Position numbers and translations under genes: made by a program
Assembly (NCBI RefSeq): GCF_026914265.1
Contig: NC_069135.1
Coordinates: 16,670,406-16,734,405, forward strand
Length of the DNA: 64,000 nucleotides
Source: Mya arenaria
Taxonomy: Eukaryota > Mollusca > Bivalvia > Myida > Myidae
Direction: 5' to 3'
Notes under the pieces: model-generated
Seen by the model: only the letters and a program-made list of their open reading frames with translations
Database searches by the model: none
Told to the model about the DNA's origin: nothing
Shown here: piece by piece, positions 10,920-23,371 of the stretch
Position numbering within the stretch: the stretch's first letter is position 1
How the letters are laid out: every line of letters starts with the position of its first letter

Positions 10920-13900
10920 CACAAGCACCTCGTACCCACGCAGTCAGAGTCCTTCCAGCAGCTACCCGGGTGTTAATGTTCAGTAGTGACAGCCTTTCTG
11001 ATATTTGTTGTTTACGGCATTACTGTGCACCGGCATAACGGCTTCTGTAATATTAAAAGGGCACCTTTGACCTCTGCCATACCCTCCTCATATACTTTTG
11101 TTTCAATGTGCTCAAATATAATGTTACCTTTAGTTTAACAGATGCTTTGTAGCAGTCAAAATTTTCAAGATTTTTTTTATCCTAACAGATTTAATTTAAG
11201 TTCTGTTAAATGTGTTCAAAAGCTTAATACTTGTTCTACTGAAAATAAGTTATATATCATCCAAAAAGTCACAATATAAGTGCTCTTGAGGAAAATAAGA
11301 TTACATGAACATGTTCATTTGAATGCTGTACAGTTTTCTTTCTGTATGTGTCATATTTTTTATATCTTTTTGATTTTGTGAAATGTATGCCGATAACTGT
11401 AAATTAACACTAAGTGATGGCAATGCTGGGGCCTGGTGGTGTCTGGGTACACTTGTCATCTAGTTAAGTTTTTATTTTATTTCATTACCCATACGTTCAT
11501 GTGGTGATTCTTGGGTACGACACTGTCACAGGCCCCCGTCAAAACATTAGAACATTGTGAACACTAGCCATGTTATAAACTTGTAGTCTTTCGTTTAATG
11601 TTTTATATATTACATTGTGTTTTATTGCGATGTATTTTAGCTGGCTATCGCACGTGTGGGGCGACATTATGTACATATTACCTCCAATGTGTTTGTGATC
11701 GATAGGTCACTATAGCACTGTTTTGTTATTGTATTTTTTATGATTCTAATGATATAATATATACATGTTAGCTTCCTAGAACATGTCCCTCCTGGATAGC
11801 TGCACCCTGCCAGTTGTAATGATGTCTTACTGAGTGTTTCTATTCAAAACCTATGTTCAAAGGATATTTAAAAAAAACAGCTGTCGAGATATAGAGAACT
11901 ACCAAAAAAAACTTTTTCATTTTCTTTTTTCAAATTTATTTACTTAGTTTTTAATGCGCACCATTGGATATGTACCAACAATCTGTGCCCACCGCCAGTG
12001 TGGGAAATCGGCTAGAAATGAAGTTTTAAATATCTAACTTTTCTCACAATTTTCTCCCTCTATATTATCTATTGTAAGGTATTATCTGCATTAAAATTTG
12101 GTGGTACTTTTGTGTAAGAGCTTCATTAGTGGCCTCAGGATGACTCTTTTATATGGTAGGGTGTAAGAGTTATGTTTTGTTTATGTGCTCCTGGTGATCC
12201 GCAATTTTGTGCTATTTTTTGCAGAAGAACATTGTTGAAGTACTTTAGTATATTGACTTTTGTTGTGGTCTAATTTTACAATTCGTTACGTATGACTCAC
12301 TATTTAAAATGATATTAACCGAAATAGAACAATTTTGTTATTCTGAATAGTAAAATCTCATAGAAATGAATGCCCTCACATATTCAGGAGAATACGTTAG
12401 AAAACATTCTTATAAATAATAGTAGTCTTATTCACTGTCACTACCGGTAACATTTTTTTGGACACATATTGGTATATTGTGAATGCTAACAATCCCATTT
12501 GCTTTCCCATCTTCAACAATTAATGATTGATAAAACCTGTTCCACTTATCCTGGTGTATGTGTCTGTGATACGAGTTGTGTTGGTATTGCATTATTGCAT
12601 TTCCTGATTTCAAAAAGAGCTACCGTTATTTGTTAAATTAACATAGCAGCACTTGTGTATTTTTCATTCATATTCAGATATCAGAGTATTGTAAAACAGC
12701 CTGTAAGTTCACCTTTCACTGATAGATCTGAGATTCAATCCCTACTCAGAGTGCTTGTATCAATCCCCGTCTAGGGTGATTGTATCTATCGCCCCATCTA
12801 GGGTAATTGTATCTATCACCCCATCTAGGGTAATTGTATTATTCCTCATCAGGGGGGCTTATATCAATCCGAATCCAGGTTAATTGTTTCAGTCTCCATT
12901 TAGGGGGCTTGTATCAATCCCCATCTGTTATTCTTGTATCAATCCCATCATTGGGTGCTTGTATCAATCCCCATCCAGGATGCTTGTATCAATCCCATCA
13001 TTGGGTGCTTGTATCAATCCCCATCTGTTATTCTTGTATCAATCCCATCATTGGGTGCTTGTATCAATCCCCATCCAGGATGCTTGTATCAATCCCCATC
13101 TGTTATTCTTGTATCAATCCCATCATTGGGTGCTTGTATCAATCCCCATCCAGGATGCTTGTATCAATCCCCATCTGTTATTCTTGTATCAATCCCATCA
13201 TTGGGTGCTTGTATCAATCCCCATCCAGGATGCTTGTATCAATCCCATCATTGGGTGCTTGTATCAATCCCCATCCAGGATGCTTGTATCAATCCCATCA
13301 TTGGGTGCTTGTATCAGTCCCCATCCAGGATGCTTGTATCAGTCCCCATCCAGGATGCTTGTATCAATCCCATCATTGGGTGCTTGTATCAGTCCCCATC
13401 CAGGATGCTTGTATCAATCCCCATTTGTTGAATATATGTAGTACATCTGTTGTCTTATTAGGAGATGTTCAAGGTTGATCACCATGACAATGAGAAGCCA
13501 TGATAGGAATCTTCACAACCAATACACTAATGAAAAGATGTAATCATCTTTGACAAACAAATGCTCTTGTTAACTTGGATGTCAATAGAGTCTTCTTTTT
13601 TTAACAATTTTGATGATTATAGATGGCAAAGATAATCCCAGTCAAACCTCCGTCAGTTACGGATGTCAGCGCTCCCTTACAATTGAGCTAAAAATTAATA
13701 GGTGTGAACAACTTCATAAATCCTGGAGGAAGCTAAACATTACAGATGGCCAAACTTGCATGATCTTGTTTGAAACAGTGACTAGAAAATGTCAATAACT
13801 AATCTAGCTATTTTGCATTAAAGTGCTGCTATAGCATAAGTGGACGAATGAGTGGGAATATAGATAGTGCAGTGCCAATACAACTAGATATAAATCCTTT

Positions 13901-15430
13901 TATATAAAGCTATCCAGGGAAAGGGTTTGCAAATATTGCTTTTTAATTTGTGCTTTTTGTCAGCATGCAAGAGATACATGGTTACTTGATGTGGAATATT
14001 TGTAGAATCATTCAGGGACCTTTGTGGAACAAGCAAAGGTTCTTTGTGGATTATTCGTGTGGTGTTTAGTGATTATCTTATGATATTTTATTATGACGTG
14101 CATGAGGTTTTTACTCACATTGCGTACACATGTTTTAAGTAGTTTTACAGCATTTTTTATTAGCATTTTAATGTTTTTGGCTTGAACGTAGATGTGTGAA
14201 AGAAATTGCCTTTCATCCCATTTCTGCTTAATTAATGGTGTTACAAGTGAAATGTTTATGCCATCCAGACATATGTTAAAAACTAACACCAAATAGAAGT
14301 TGTTTTTCTAGTTTTGTGACAAATTTGTATTCAAAGCCTAATCTTTATTAGTTAAAAACATTGTCTGTGCAAGCAGTTCAGTACAGTGTTAGTAGAATTG
14401 TGTTGTTGTTTTTTCAATTTTCTTACTGTTTGTTAATAACAAATTTTGAGATTACAATTTTGGATGGATTTTTTTTTTAAATTGAAAATGATTTGGTTTA
14501 ATTTCTATTTTATTTTTGTTTTTTATATTTGTTCAGAAAGAATCAATGAGTTTATAATATAACACTTTCAGCTGCATTGTATTTTCTCCCCTTTGTCCAG
14601 TACACGTGCGTGAGGAAGAATATCATTCCTGTGTATTTTTTAGATTGACTTTGTTTATGATAATTATTATATCTTTGTGAAGTTCTTTGTGACAAAATGT
14701 TACAAACATTGTGTATTTACTTATCATTCATTAACTGTTCTTGATGTTTAGGTAGTAGTGTAATTAAGTATGCAAGGTTTATATATTCAGATTGAGTTTG
14801 AATACATGTGGCTTTGTCTATATCTGTATGTAGTTGCTCGCCTGGTCTTGTACATTTTTGCCAAACATGTTATATAAAAATTATGCTAAAAAGCAAAAAC
14901 ATAAAAAAAGTCAATGGTATAATATCAAAAGATGTATCTGTTTTCATTTATGTACAAGTGTTAATAATCTATCGGGTTATCCTTCGTTTTAATTTGTTTT
15001 CTTGATTAAAACTTTTAACATGCAACAATGTTTCAAAACTTTGATGATTACAATGGTATGATAAAGACAGTAATGGATGCATTACTATTGACTGGTAGGA
15101 GCTTTGAATTTCAAGTTTTAAAAAAGCTGTAAGCTCATGGTTTTAAATGATTAAGTTTTGGATTTGTAACCTTCATATGATATTAACATACTTGTGGTGT
15201 TGTGCGATGATGCAATTTGCGCTCATTCACCCTCATCTTTTTTAAATTTAATTTCAAAAGGGCTTGTTCTCAAGCTGTTTTCTTCGTTGGTTTAAAGATT
15301 AGGATTAAAATTCATTCCATGGAATGCCCTTTTTAGTTTGAAATAAAGAATAATCTTATTTTTATTGACAACAGAAGAGCAAAAGATACTTTGTTTATAA
15401 TAAGACAATACTACATAGCAGTTTCCGATT
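10920..15430 (+). other. Presumed UBE2H 3' UTR and downstream flank
   Basis: No second coding region is visible in these 4.5 kb. Vertebrate UBE2H mRNAs have long 3' UTRs, and a polyadenylation signal AATAAA is present at 15342-15347, so a long 3' UTR is possible, but its true end cannot be read from sequence. It includes a 25-bp minisatellite (12754-13432). The rest is AT-rich unique sequence. Confidence 0.4.
12754..13432. repeat. 25-bp minisatellite with 75-bp higher-order pattern
   Basis: The units share CTTGTATCAATCCC. Three variants can be told apart: A (CCATCCAGGATG), B (CATCATTGGGTG) and C (CCATCTGTTATT). From about 12909 the order runs C-B-A-B-C-B-A-C-B-A-C-B-A-B-A-B-A-A-B-A-C, so a C-B-A trimer of 75 bp repeats three times before an A-B region. 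No unit holds a stop in any plus frame, so all three plus frames stay open for 165-214 codons. Older diverged units (CATCTAGGGTAATTGTATCT) lie at the left edge. Confidence 0.92.
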
Positions 15431-15449
15431 TCTTTACCTGCACTCAAGT

Positions 15450-15660
15450 GTGTATGTGAGATGTGCGATTTTGTGTTTGTTAAGTTAAATGATTTATTTC
15501 ATACATCAACAAATATTATGTTGGGTATTATTAGATTGTACTGATATCTAAAGATAAATAAATATCTTAAATCTGATGTTTTGTGTTGATGTTCTTTGTG
15601 GATCTCCAATGCCCTCTTTGAAAAGGGGCATTTGAGATGTCTTTTCGTAAAATAACCTGA
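15450..15660 (+). repeat. Copy of the sequence downstream of the first VDTG gene
   Basis: From GTGTATGTGAGATGT through ATCTAAAGATAAATAAATAT to CCCTCTTTGAAAAGGGGCAT, this stretch aligns with 20771-20975. It contains AATAAA words. It may be the 3' remnant of an older duplicated gene unit, or an interspersed repeat present at both sites. Confidence 0.65.
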
Positions 15661-16997
15661 ATGGGATTTGACCACGAAGCTTTCTGGTAGATTGCCCTTG
15701 ACTAGTTATTTACCCCTATAGTTTTCGGAGTTATATGTCAAAGGTCAAGGCCACTGCCAATAGATGGAAACCGTCAACATTGTCCACACAGTAACAGTGA
15801 CAAATGGCCATAAAACGTCACGGGTAGTTTTTTGTCGGAGTCAGTAGATGTATGTCAAAGGCGGGATATTATTTATAATGGTCAGGTCTTGGCAAGGAGG
15901 TACTTACAAGCTTCATCGAACTGTTCTTGTACATGATGTGAAAAAAAAATATTCAAAAACCAATTACTGTGACTATGTCTTCAGCATGTGATTGCTATAA
16001 AGACCATCATTACAAGAATAAAGGTCCTCCAGAGATCCACTCCACATCGTAAAAACATCACCAAAGCTCAGGTTTTATTCCATGGCATTACAGGGACTAG
16101 ACACCAGATGATACCATTGAAGGAAATTGTCAAAAACTTGAATAAAATAGATATCGTTGTTAACAATGCTTTAAATCTTATTTTCTGGTGTACCTCAGTT
16201 TTGCAGTTTTTGCGTATTTTTCCAATTCAAAATTTACTTGGTTTGTCTACCACGTAAATCCCAATAAAATTTAAAAATACTGTCGGTATTTGTATCGTGA
16301 CTTTCACATGCTTGGTATACACACTATAAACTGGGGGGCTATTATGTGCTATTTTTAAATGGATAAACTCAACTATGACAAAATATTATTTTTCTAATGC
16401 AAAATGTATTATCGGCCACATACCAGCTTACCCGTATTGATATTTCTAGACTTGTGTTGAGGAAATACTGTATTTGCCGATTTTGGGACCGTCTTGTGTC
16501 TTGTGCCTAAGGACTACCCACAGCCATGTCTGTTAGTTGTAGTATACGTTGGCTGGCAAAGTCAAAGCAATTGTTTTCAAGTACACCATTTTACAGTTTA
16601 ATGACATATTGAACATGTACGTCTATGTTGCCAACGTCTTTGTTAAGGAAATATGAACCATTTTTCGATTCCGTCATTATGTGAGCAACAAAGAGACCTG
16701 CAGAATATCAAAATATGAATCTTATTTTTCAATTTGATATACTTTACTTTGTTTATAAAATCAGTTATATTATTTGCATATAATGGTAAAGCACTGCATA
16801 TAATGATTTAAAATAAGGTCTTAATTATGCAGGCACGATACAGGCGCCAAGTTTGCCGTCAACCAGCTTGTACAATACTATGGTAATATGTATTTTGAAC
16901 TGTGTCGACAGTAGTAAGTATGTTCAGCGACGGTCTCATCGCCATGAACTAAGTACAGCGTTGCCATAATTTAGGATATTATAAAAGCAAGCTCTCC
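15661..16997. other. Intergenic, no gene seen
   Basis: AT-rich, with short open frames only. No splice-flanked coding stretch, RNA gene or recognised repeat. Confidence 0.4.
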
Positions 16998-17580
16998 ATG
17001 GATTTCATAATCAAGCTTAAAAGCTGGGGATTCGAAAACTCAACTACCTGCTCGTTGCCAGTTTGGAATTCGAATTATCCGAACTACAAAATAGCCGTGT
17101 GGAGACGGTCCGCCGGACAACTGAAGCCGAAACGTGAGCGAATGGTAGTACCGGCCATACCGATGTCCATGGCCACCTTCACCTGTGGTCTCAACTTCCC
17201 TCGACTCGGTGAGATATTGTGTTTGTCTACTTTCGTAGGAATACTTGTTTTTATTTGATGATTTGTTTTCTTAGTGTGTTTTTTTCTGTTGTTTTTTTGC
17301 AAACATGCATTTCATATTTAGTGCTCTTCTGTGTTTCGTAGAAAATTAAATTATATTATATAATATAATAAATTATATGATTGAATGTAAAGTGGATGCA
17401 AGTACTTGTTACAAATGAGAATCGAGCGTCATTTCGTCATTTACAATTTGTATATAACTCTTATATTGGTCGGCAGGCACGACAGTGGTGGTGGGTTTCA
17501 CGAGTGTTTTGCACTGGATGCTCGAGGTACAAAGAGTTGAATATTGAGTACGGGAAAAGTTGGTCAAATATCCTGAAATG
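16998..17580 (+). pseudogene. Decayed Spec3/Stum-like copy
   Basis: The first exon ends in KRERMVVPAIPMSMATFTCG and LNFPRLG before a GTGAGA donor near 17210, matching exon 1 of the intact gene at 37382 (HERIAVPAMPMPMAIFTC). Relative to that gene, six bases are missing just before the donor. A second exon begins after GGTCGGCAG at about 17476 with GCACGACAGTGGTGG, matching exon 2 of the intact copy. It soon loses the frame (a net four-base gain before CTCGAGG) and runs into stops, so the second membrane segment is lost. No third exon was found. This is the host's own gene, duplicated with its neighbour and then lost. A short truncated product cannot be excluded. Confidence 0.75.
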
Positions 17581-18060
17581 AGATGATGACTGAAGAGAAT
17601 ATCTACAGACACTAGAGGCACAGCCATGAGTTAAACAATATGTATACATGTATAAGTAATGCCTTTTCTCACACAGAAATTGAACAATTTGTCTGTTTCA
17701 TTTATGCTGAGATGAAGAAAATGTCATTTAAACTGGCGCTCCTCGGAAAGTCGCGTGACAAACATCGTAAAAGACGACATTAAAATATACAGACTAGCAT
17801 AGTTAATGTTACAAGGTCGGCTTCAAGATTTGACGTTACTCGGGGCGTAACTTCGTGGCGTTACCTTTTATTTTGCGCCCTTCCGTCAGAAACAAAATTT
17901 ATTTGGTTTAAAGTGTTGGAAGGGGGTGGGGTATTTCCCTCAGAAATTTTTAACAATTTCTAGTCCGATAATGTCTTAATCGTTCCATCAAGAAGCAGAA
18001 CTATGAAACAATATATAACGAAGTTTTGTATTCATGAATTGATATAAGGTGTACCTAATA

Positions 18061-18235
18061 CAGTCGAACCCCGTTGTCTCGAACTCCCAGGGACCGGTCA
18101 AAATACCTGGAGCCTCGGAAAATTCGAGCCAAGCGGGAATACTCACGTTCAGTCTAAAGATGTCGGTCCTAAACATTCAATTCGAGCTAACGAGGAATTC
18201 GAGCCAAACGAGTTCGAGCTAACAGGGTTCGACTG
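18061..18235. mobile_element. Tc1/mariner-type MITE, 175 bp
   Basis: The ends CAGTCGAACCCCGTTG and AACAGGGTTCGACTG are inverted repeats flanked by TA on both sides. The interior is largely palindromic around repeated TTCGAGC words. This end sequence and TA duplication fit the small mariner-like elements common in invertebrate genomes. Confidence 0.8.
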
Positions 18236-18755
18236 TAGATTATTAGTTCTCATGCTCATGTTTCCGTCAATGGGATCGCCATACAGCTGAACATACATTA
18301 CGCGGAATACAACAGGCAAACTTTTTTTAGAGAGTCATTAATTGGTTTATTACGTGAGTTATTTAAAAGCCGAAAACAATGAAAGTTAACCCTCTTTTTT
18401 GGCCTTCTCAACATTGTTTGGGATCGGGCTGCGTCCACCCTAGGACTTTAGTTGCGTAGAAGATCAAACGTAAATACTAAGTACACATGAACTTGTGTAA
18501 AACTTAGATGATACGAATTGAAATCCTAATGAATAAGAAAGAGTGAGCTTAACTTCTGATGAGTGGCACCCGCGAAAGTTGAAATTCTTAAGTGATTAAG
18601 CCTAGCACTGAATGATTGCCTATCTGCAATTTCATTAGCTGTAATAATAATGGTTGTATTCTAATTGGGTTTTACAGCTGCTAGACAGCATTTTTGCCAT
18701 TCTGACAAGCATCCGAGTGTGTTTTTGATGTCCCAACATTTTTTCACTTTTCATT

Positions 18756-18844
18756 TAAGGAATGAATTGCGGGGTTGATACTTTGACCAACCCAATTGCG
18801 TTCATATCCCCGATAATGACATCAACCCCGCCATTCATTCCTTA
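18756..18844. repeat. Foldback hairpin
   Basis: TAAGGAATGAATTGCGGGG and CCCCGCCATTCATTCCTTA form ~24-bp arms around a ~40-bp loop. A related single arm (CATTTAAGGAATGGAAGTTG) lies at about 19246, so this may be one end of a larger, decayed element. Confidence 0.6.
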
Positions 18845-19518
18845 TATTTACACCAATAGTTCATTATTTCATTCAAGAATTGTTAAAAAAATTCTTCATT
18901 TCATTTAAGAAAACCTTTAAGTAATCCGTTCTTACACATTCTGTAAATAGAACGACCCGACTATAACCGGAAACATTTTTTTTCAAATGACGTCACAATA
19001 ACGCGGGAAAAGATCAATCACTTTAAAAACGTAAAATTGAAACACTTCTGGTACCATTATATTTAAAATATAATAAACTTACACTTAAAAATGTTGAGCT
19101 ATATTTTACGGGACCTGCAGACACAATACAACCAATAACAAGATCAAAAGCTTTCATGTATATTGTTATGCAATGAATTACGATCCGAACATATCCGAAG
19201 ATGTTGCGTTCATCGATTGATGAACGCATTTGTCGAAAGGCAGTTCATTTAAGGAATGGAAGTTGAGGTGTAAATATTGTTAAATATACATGTACATGCA
19301 TGCATGTCTTTACAGTTTTTTTCCGAATCCAATGTCATAATAGTTAAACAACGAAAAGCGACGTATTTAAGTTGTAACTCTCCAATTTCCTCAACAAAGC
19401 TGAATTAAAGTCCTTCTCCGGCCGTCCGGGAAAGAATTTGTTTTTCTTATTTTCGAAATCGTCGTTAATTCGCACTAGGCGTTACCTTATTATTTTTATA
19501 TTTCGATATTGATTGGGA

Positions 19519-19686
19519 TATAAATATTGGCTGTGAGCCAGCATATAGCAAGGATGAACTTGGACAGATCAAATCAATACCTGTAGTAAGGAAGTTGTCG
19601 ATTTTGGATAGATATGTAAATATTATAGCTAAGTGATTATAGAAACTTCCAAACAAGGAACACGTCATATGATATTTCACGTTTAG
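19519..19686 (+). promoter_or_regulatory. Promoter and non-coding first exon of the first VDTG gene
   Basis: TATAAATA at 19519 precedes GGCTGTGAGCCAG. A GTAAGT donor follows the exon at 19687. The exon-like stretch is conserved in the paralogous locus (39028-39155), including GGCTGTGAGCCAG, AGATCAAT and AGGAACAC, although neither copy encodes protein here. The conservation and the acceptor at 19912-19913 argue for a spliced 5' UTR. The exact transcription start is not visible. Confidence 0.55.
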
Positions 19687-19934
19687 GTAAGTTCATAATT
19701 TCTATTTGATTTGACCAAAAAACAGTTAAATTTTGATTATGTAAAATTCATTTACAAGGGGCTAAGACTTCCCATCATTCTCCTTTTATAATCATACTTG
19801 AAAGACAGTTTTTGTATTGAATTGCGATAACCTACTTAAATAAGGACTGGTTGGTTATCCGATTAGAACCAAATAATAACAAATAATGTCATTTCATTAC
19901 ATTGTTTCCGTCAGGTCATTCCCTACCCGCCACT

Positions 19935-20471
19935 ATGGGAGTATCCCCTGGTCGACCAATAAACCCCTACACGGGACAGGTGGGCGGATATTCGAACCCA
20001 GGGCCTGGGGTTGGATACCCGGGTCACGTGCCCTTCCGGATGGTCCCCGGGACAGTCGACACAGGAAACGCGGAGAGAACCTGTCCGCACTGTCGCCAAT
20101 CCGCCATTACGAGGGGAAAAGCACCGACAAGGCCATACTGCACGTCGGTGGGAACCTGTTACAATGGGTGTAAGCCCAACCAACAACCGACGTACCAAAA
20201 CAGTGCTATATATGCAAACGGTTATCAAAACTACCAGATACATTCAAACAGCTACACTTATCAGCAACCCGGTAACGCTGGTATCAACAATAGCGGGTTT
20301 TCCATGTCGGGAGCAACAGGATACTTGAAGCCACAACCGCCTTCTGTTCCTTACTCTGTCCCTTCGCCTCCAACGTACGTTGGCCCACCAGAGAGCTACG
20401 ATGACCCGCCGCCTCCCTACCCAGGTCCACCGGAACTGGAAACAAAAACATCAGGATTATACGATAACTAG
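19935..20471 (+). CDS. VDTG-motif Pro/Tyr-rich protein, paralogue A
   Basis: A single coding exon of 178 residues follows a CCGTCAG acceptor. The ATG at 19935 is chosen because it is shared with paralogue B in the same context. The N-terminus MGVSPGRPINPYTGQVGGY is conserved. HVPFRMVPGTVDTGN lies at residues 31-45, a CxxC (CPHC) at 50-53 and two more cysteines near 70-80. The remainder is rich in Gln, Tyr, Asn and Ser and ends in a PPPPY motif at 158-162, a PPxY-type site known to bind WW domains such as those of NEDD4-family ligases. No membrane segment or signal peptide is visible. I do not recognise the family. It lies 2.4 kb downstream of a decayed Spec3/Stum copy, and the same pair recurs at 37-40 kb. 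Confidence 0.85.
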   Translation: MGVSPGRPINPYTGQVGGYSNPGPGVGYPGHVPFRMVPGTVDTGNAERTCPHCRQSAITRGKAPTRPYCTSVGTCYNGCKPNQQPTYQNSAIYANGYQNYQIHSNSYTYQQPGNAGINNSGFSMSGATGYLKPQPPSVPYSVPSPPTYVGPPESYDDPPPPYPGPPELETKTSGLYDN

Positions 20472-20770
20472 ATCACGGCTTGTTATGTTAGACTAAGTCG
20501 TGGGGATTAATCTTTAATGTGACACAATAGTGATATATTTTACAGTGTAATAACTTGATTGTTAATAATCGTGATTGGCCATTGTTGGCATTGATTTCAA
20601 ATGCAAATTATTCACTTTGCAACGCAGTTCAGTGTTTATTCTTTATACAAAATCTATATGTGTAAGACATTCCTATCTTTCTTGTCCTAGCTATTTATCT
20701 GCAACAAATGTGCCATGTCACGTAATAATCCCGTTTTTTATCTTTAGCTTGAAAGAAGTGAACGAATGGT

Positions 20771-20975
20771 GTATGTGAGATGTCCGGATCGTGATTGTTG
20801 AAATATATTATTTATTTCGTATATTAATACATATTATGCTGCGTTTAATTAGATTTTACAGAAATCTAAAGATAAATAAATATTTATCTTAAACCTTAAT
20901 TGATCGTTCAGTTTTAGTGGAATGGTATTGCCCCCTTTGAAAAAGGGTATACAAGATGTCGGTCGATTCCCACAA
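20771..20975 (+). repeat. Downstream sequence shared with 15450-15660
   Basis: This follows the paralogue A stop codon by 300 bases and contains AAATAAATA, a possible polyadenylation signal for that gene. It aligns with 15450-15660 through TATGTGAGATGT, AAATCTAAAGATAAATAAAT and CCCCCTTTGAAAAAGGGTAT. Confidence 0.65.
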
Positions 20976-22963
20976 TCAATTTCTTATTTTCTAGGTTATT
21001 ATCGGGGTCAGTAAGTCAAAGGTCAGGAAAATTAATATAAGGGTCCTTAAATAAGGAAACAAGGAAGTACTACAATGCCTCAGCTAACTTCACATACGCT
21101 ATATGTGAACATTCTTCATCGGTTACTGAAGGTTCATTGTAGCCAGATTTAACTGTTATTGAGTATGATGTGTGAAATAATCCAACAGACTAATTACCGT
21201 GACCTTGACTTTTGGCCTAGTGAACCGGAAAACAAAAGGGGTCGACATCAGGTCAGGTAAAACACCACTGAAGATTAATTAACAAAGAATCAATCCATTA
21301 TTGACTTTAATAGTGCAATGAAAGTTGAAAACACTATAGTTAGTGTCCAACTAGGGGTCATCTACCCGACAAGTACACCAATGAAATTTCAAGGTTCTGA
21401 AAAAGTTTCCAAAGCGAACTGTGCCTTGACTATCAGCTTTATATCATGACTATGGCGAACAAACTTATTTCTAATCTTGAAGTGTGCATGGATGTCACTA
21501 TATAGCTCTCAATTCTGAACGTCATCGGACAAATCTTAGTAACTGGTATGATTTTAACATGCCGTACATTTATATCTAAGTAATCTGCTTTTGAAGTTCT
21601 TGTACAATGCAGATACGAGACGAACGGAGTTGATTGTGATTTTTGGACTAGGGCACTTGTGGCCTAGTTCATAGCCATAAACGCGCTATCTGCATTCTCA
21701 AGCCGCATCTGGGGATTCATTGGCGTAATGTATTCATACGCTGTATTTTGATTGGATTGCGTACGCTGTATTTTGATTGGATTGCGGTTAGTGAATTTGA
21801 ATAATCAAAGTAGTACCAGAACTGATTACAATGAAAACATCCAATAAAAATAGTTCTCCTAACAATTCAAGCTAACTGTATGTTCTTTTAATGAAGCACA
21901 AGAAATTCATACGTAGCGAGTGAGTTAATCGGGTTAACTACATGAATGTTCTTGCATACGGTCAGATTATATACAATAAGAATATGAACATATTGGAAAA
22001 GTACGCATCGAAATTTTTCCGTTCAATGCTCCGTATTGGTAGACTGGTACCCTCTTTCTCTTTTATCCGAAATGAAACCAGTATCAGGTAACCGCGGTGC
22101 CCGTCGCTCATTCGAAATGTCTTGTGAATTCATACGTAAAGTGAAAAAAAGCGTGCGGTCTAAGTAGAAAACAACCAGGAAGGTTGGTTTAAAAGTATTA
22201 TTATCCTTTGTATAGAATGTTGGTATTCCGAAGTCGGTCCCTGTTCTTTTATTCGACATAATTTGCATGTTTCCGTGATATTTTCTTTTCGATACAAAGT
22301 TTTTTTAACTAATTATCGCATGGCACTTAGCACATTTTTAAATACAACATGATTTTTGGTATTTATTGTTTAAATACTATTAATGTTAACTAAAAACCAT
22401 ATGCCGCGTACCTGTATAACTTTATATTTTTTAGGAAAAGTAAATCAGGGTACCAGTCTACTTATTGACCTCAAAATGTACTCTGATCAGAGTGTCCGAA
22501 TGATTCAGACATGTATGTCATCACTACTTCCGGATGCTGATGATGTGAATTTCATAGTGTTTTATTGAGGAAATAAAGCCGATATTGAATGATTACCACC
22601 ATCAAACGGTTTTATTTTCATCTTACCGAGGGTAGCATTTTTAATTTGACACGTAAATTTTCAAGCAATACAAGTTCGTTTGAAAAAAATCATGTAATTT
22701 CAATTTCGCAAAATGGAGATAAAAATATCAAATATGCGCATACTTATTTATGAAGTTTCATTCTAAATGAAGCCAAATGTATGAATATGTGCACAGCATC
22801 TGTGAATAAGATGATTGTTTACCTATGTGCATAGAAAAGTCTTGGAGCCACTCTCAGTGTAAGTACATAATTACTTTATACATTTTGTTCAGTGATATGG
22901 TGATAAGCCATCGGCATTGATAAAACAATCTTGCATGCTTAATCTTGATTTCCTCTCTTAAAA
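20976..22963. other. Intergenic; one short tandem duplication
   Basis: No gene seen. At about 21735-21785 the word TACGCTGTATTTTGATTGGA occurs twice in tandem (~28-bp period). The rest is AT-rich unique sequence with short chance open frames. Confidence 0.45.
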
Positions 22964-23371
22964 TGCACCAGTCGATTGTTACCACGGCCCCCTCGGGGAT
23001 ATACCGGGGAAAAGGGCTGTGCTATTACCTTTCAGGTGTCCAAGTAGCTAAAGAACTTCAGCGAACACATTATATATTACCTTCTTGGACGTGTTCAAAA
23101 ACATCAAAAAAATAAATATCAACATTAAAGTTATGGAAGCCAGAACTAGTGTCCTCGCAATGCCGGGTGATTGCGGTGGTTTTGTCTTCCCTCAAAATAT
23201 ATCAGGGAATTGCTCTTACCTTAGATCCCCTGGGTGCGGGGACGTTATTCACGGGATTTTACCACCAGTTCGTTCTCCCAGGGCAGGGATTTTACTTGGG
23301 ATTGGCAGGACCGAAAGTCAAAGTACCTGCTATTCCCCGGGGGTGGGGCGTGGTTACAATTGACTGGTGCA
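22964..23371. mobile_element. MITE with TGCACCAGTC ends, copy 1
   Basis: TGCACCAGTCGATTGTTACC at the left and GGTTACAATTGACTGGTGCA at the right are ~23-bp inverted repeats. The interior is G- and C-rich with TACCTTTCAGG and CCCCGGGGG words. A second copy in the same orientation lies 467 bp downstream. There is no transposase frame. Confidence 0.85.

Noticed and set aside
12754-13432. CRISPR array
   Set aside because: The units are contiguous with no unique spacers, and the setting is a eukaryotic genome with introns.
12834-13478. Three overlapping open frames as a real repeat protein
   Set aside because: All three plus frames are open because the 25-bp unit has no stop in any phase; this is a property of the repeat, not of a gene.
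19886-20328. Other long frames overlapping VDTG paralogue A on both strands
   Set aside because: Paralogue B conserves only the 19935 frame, including its motif block; the others are shadows.
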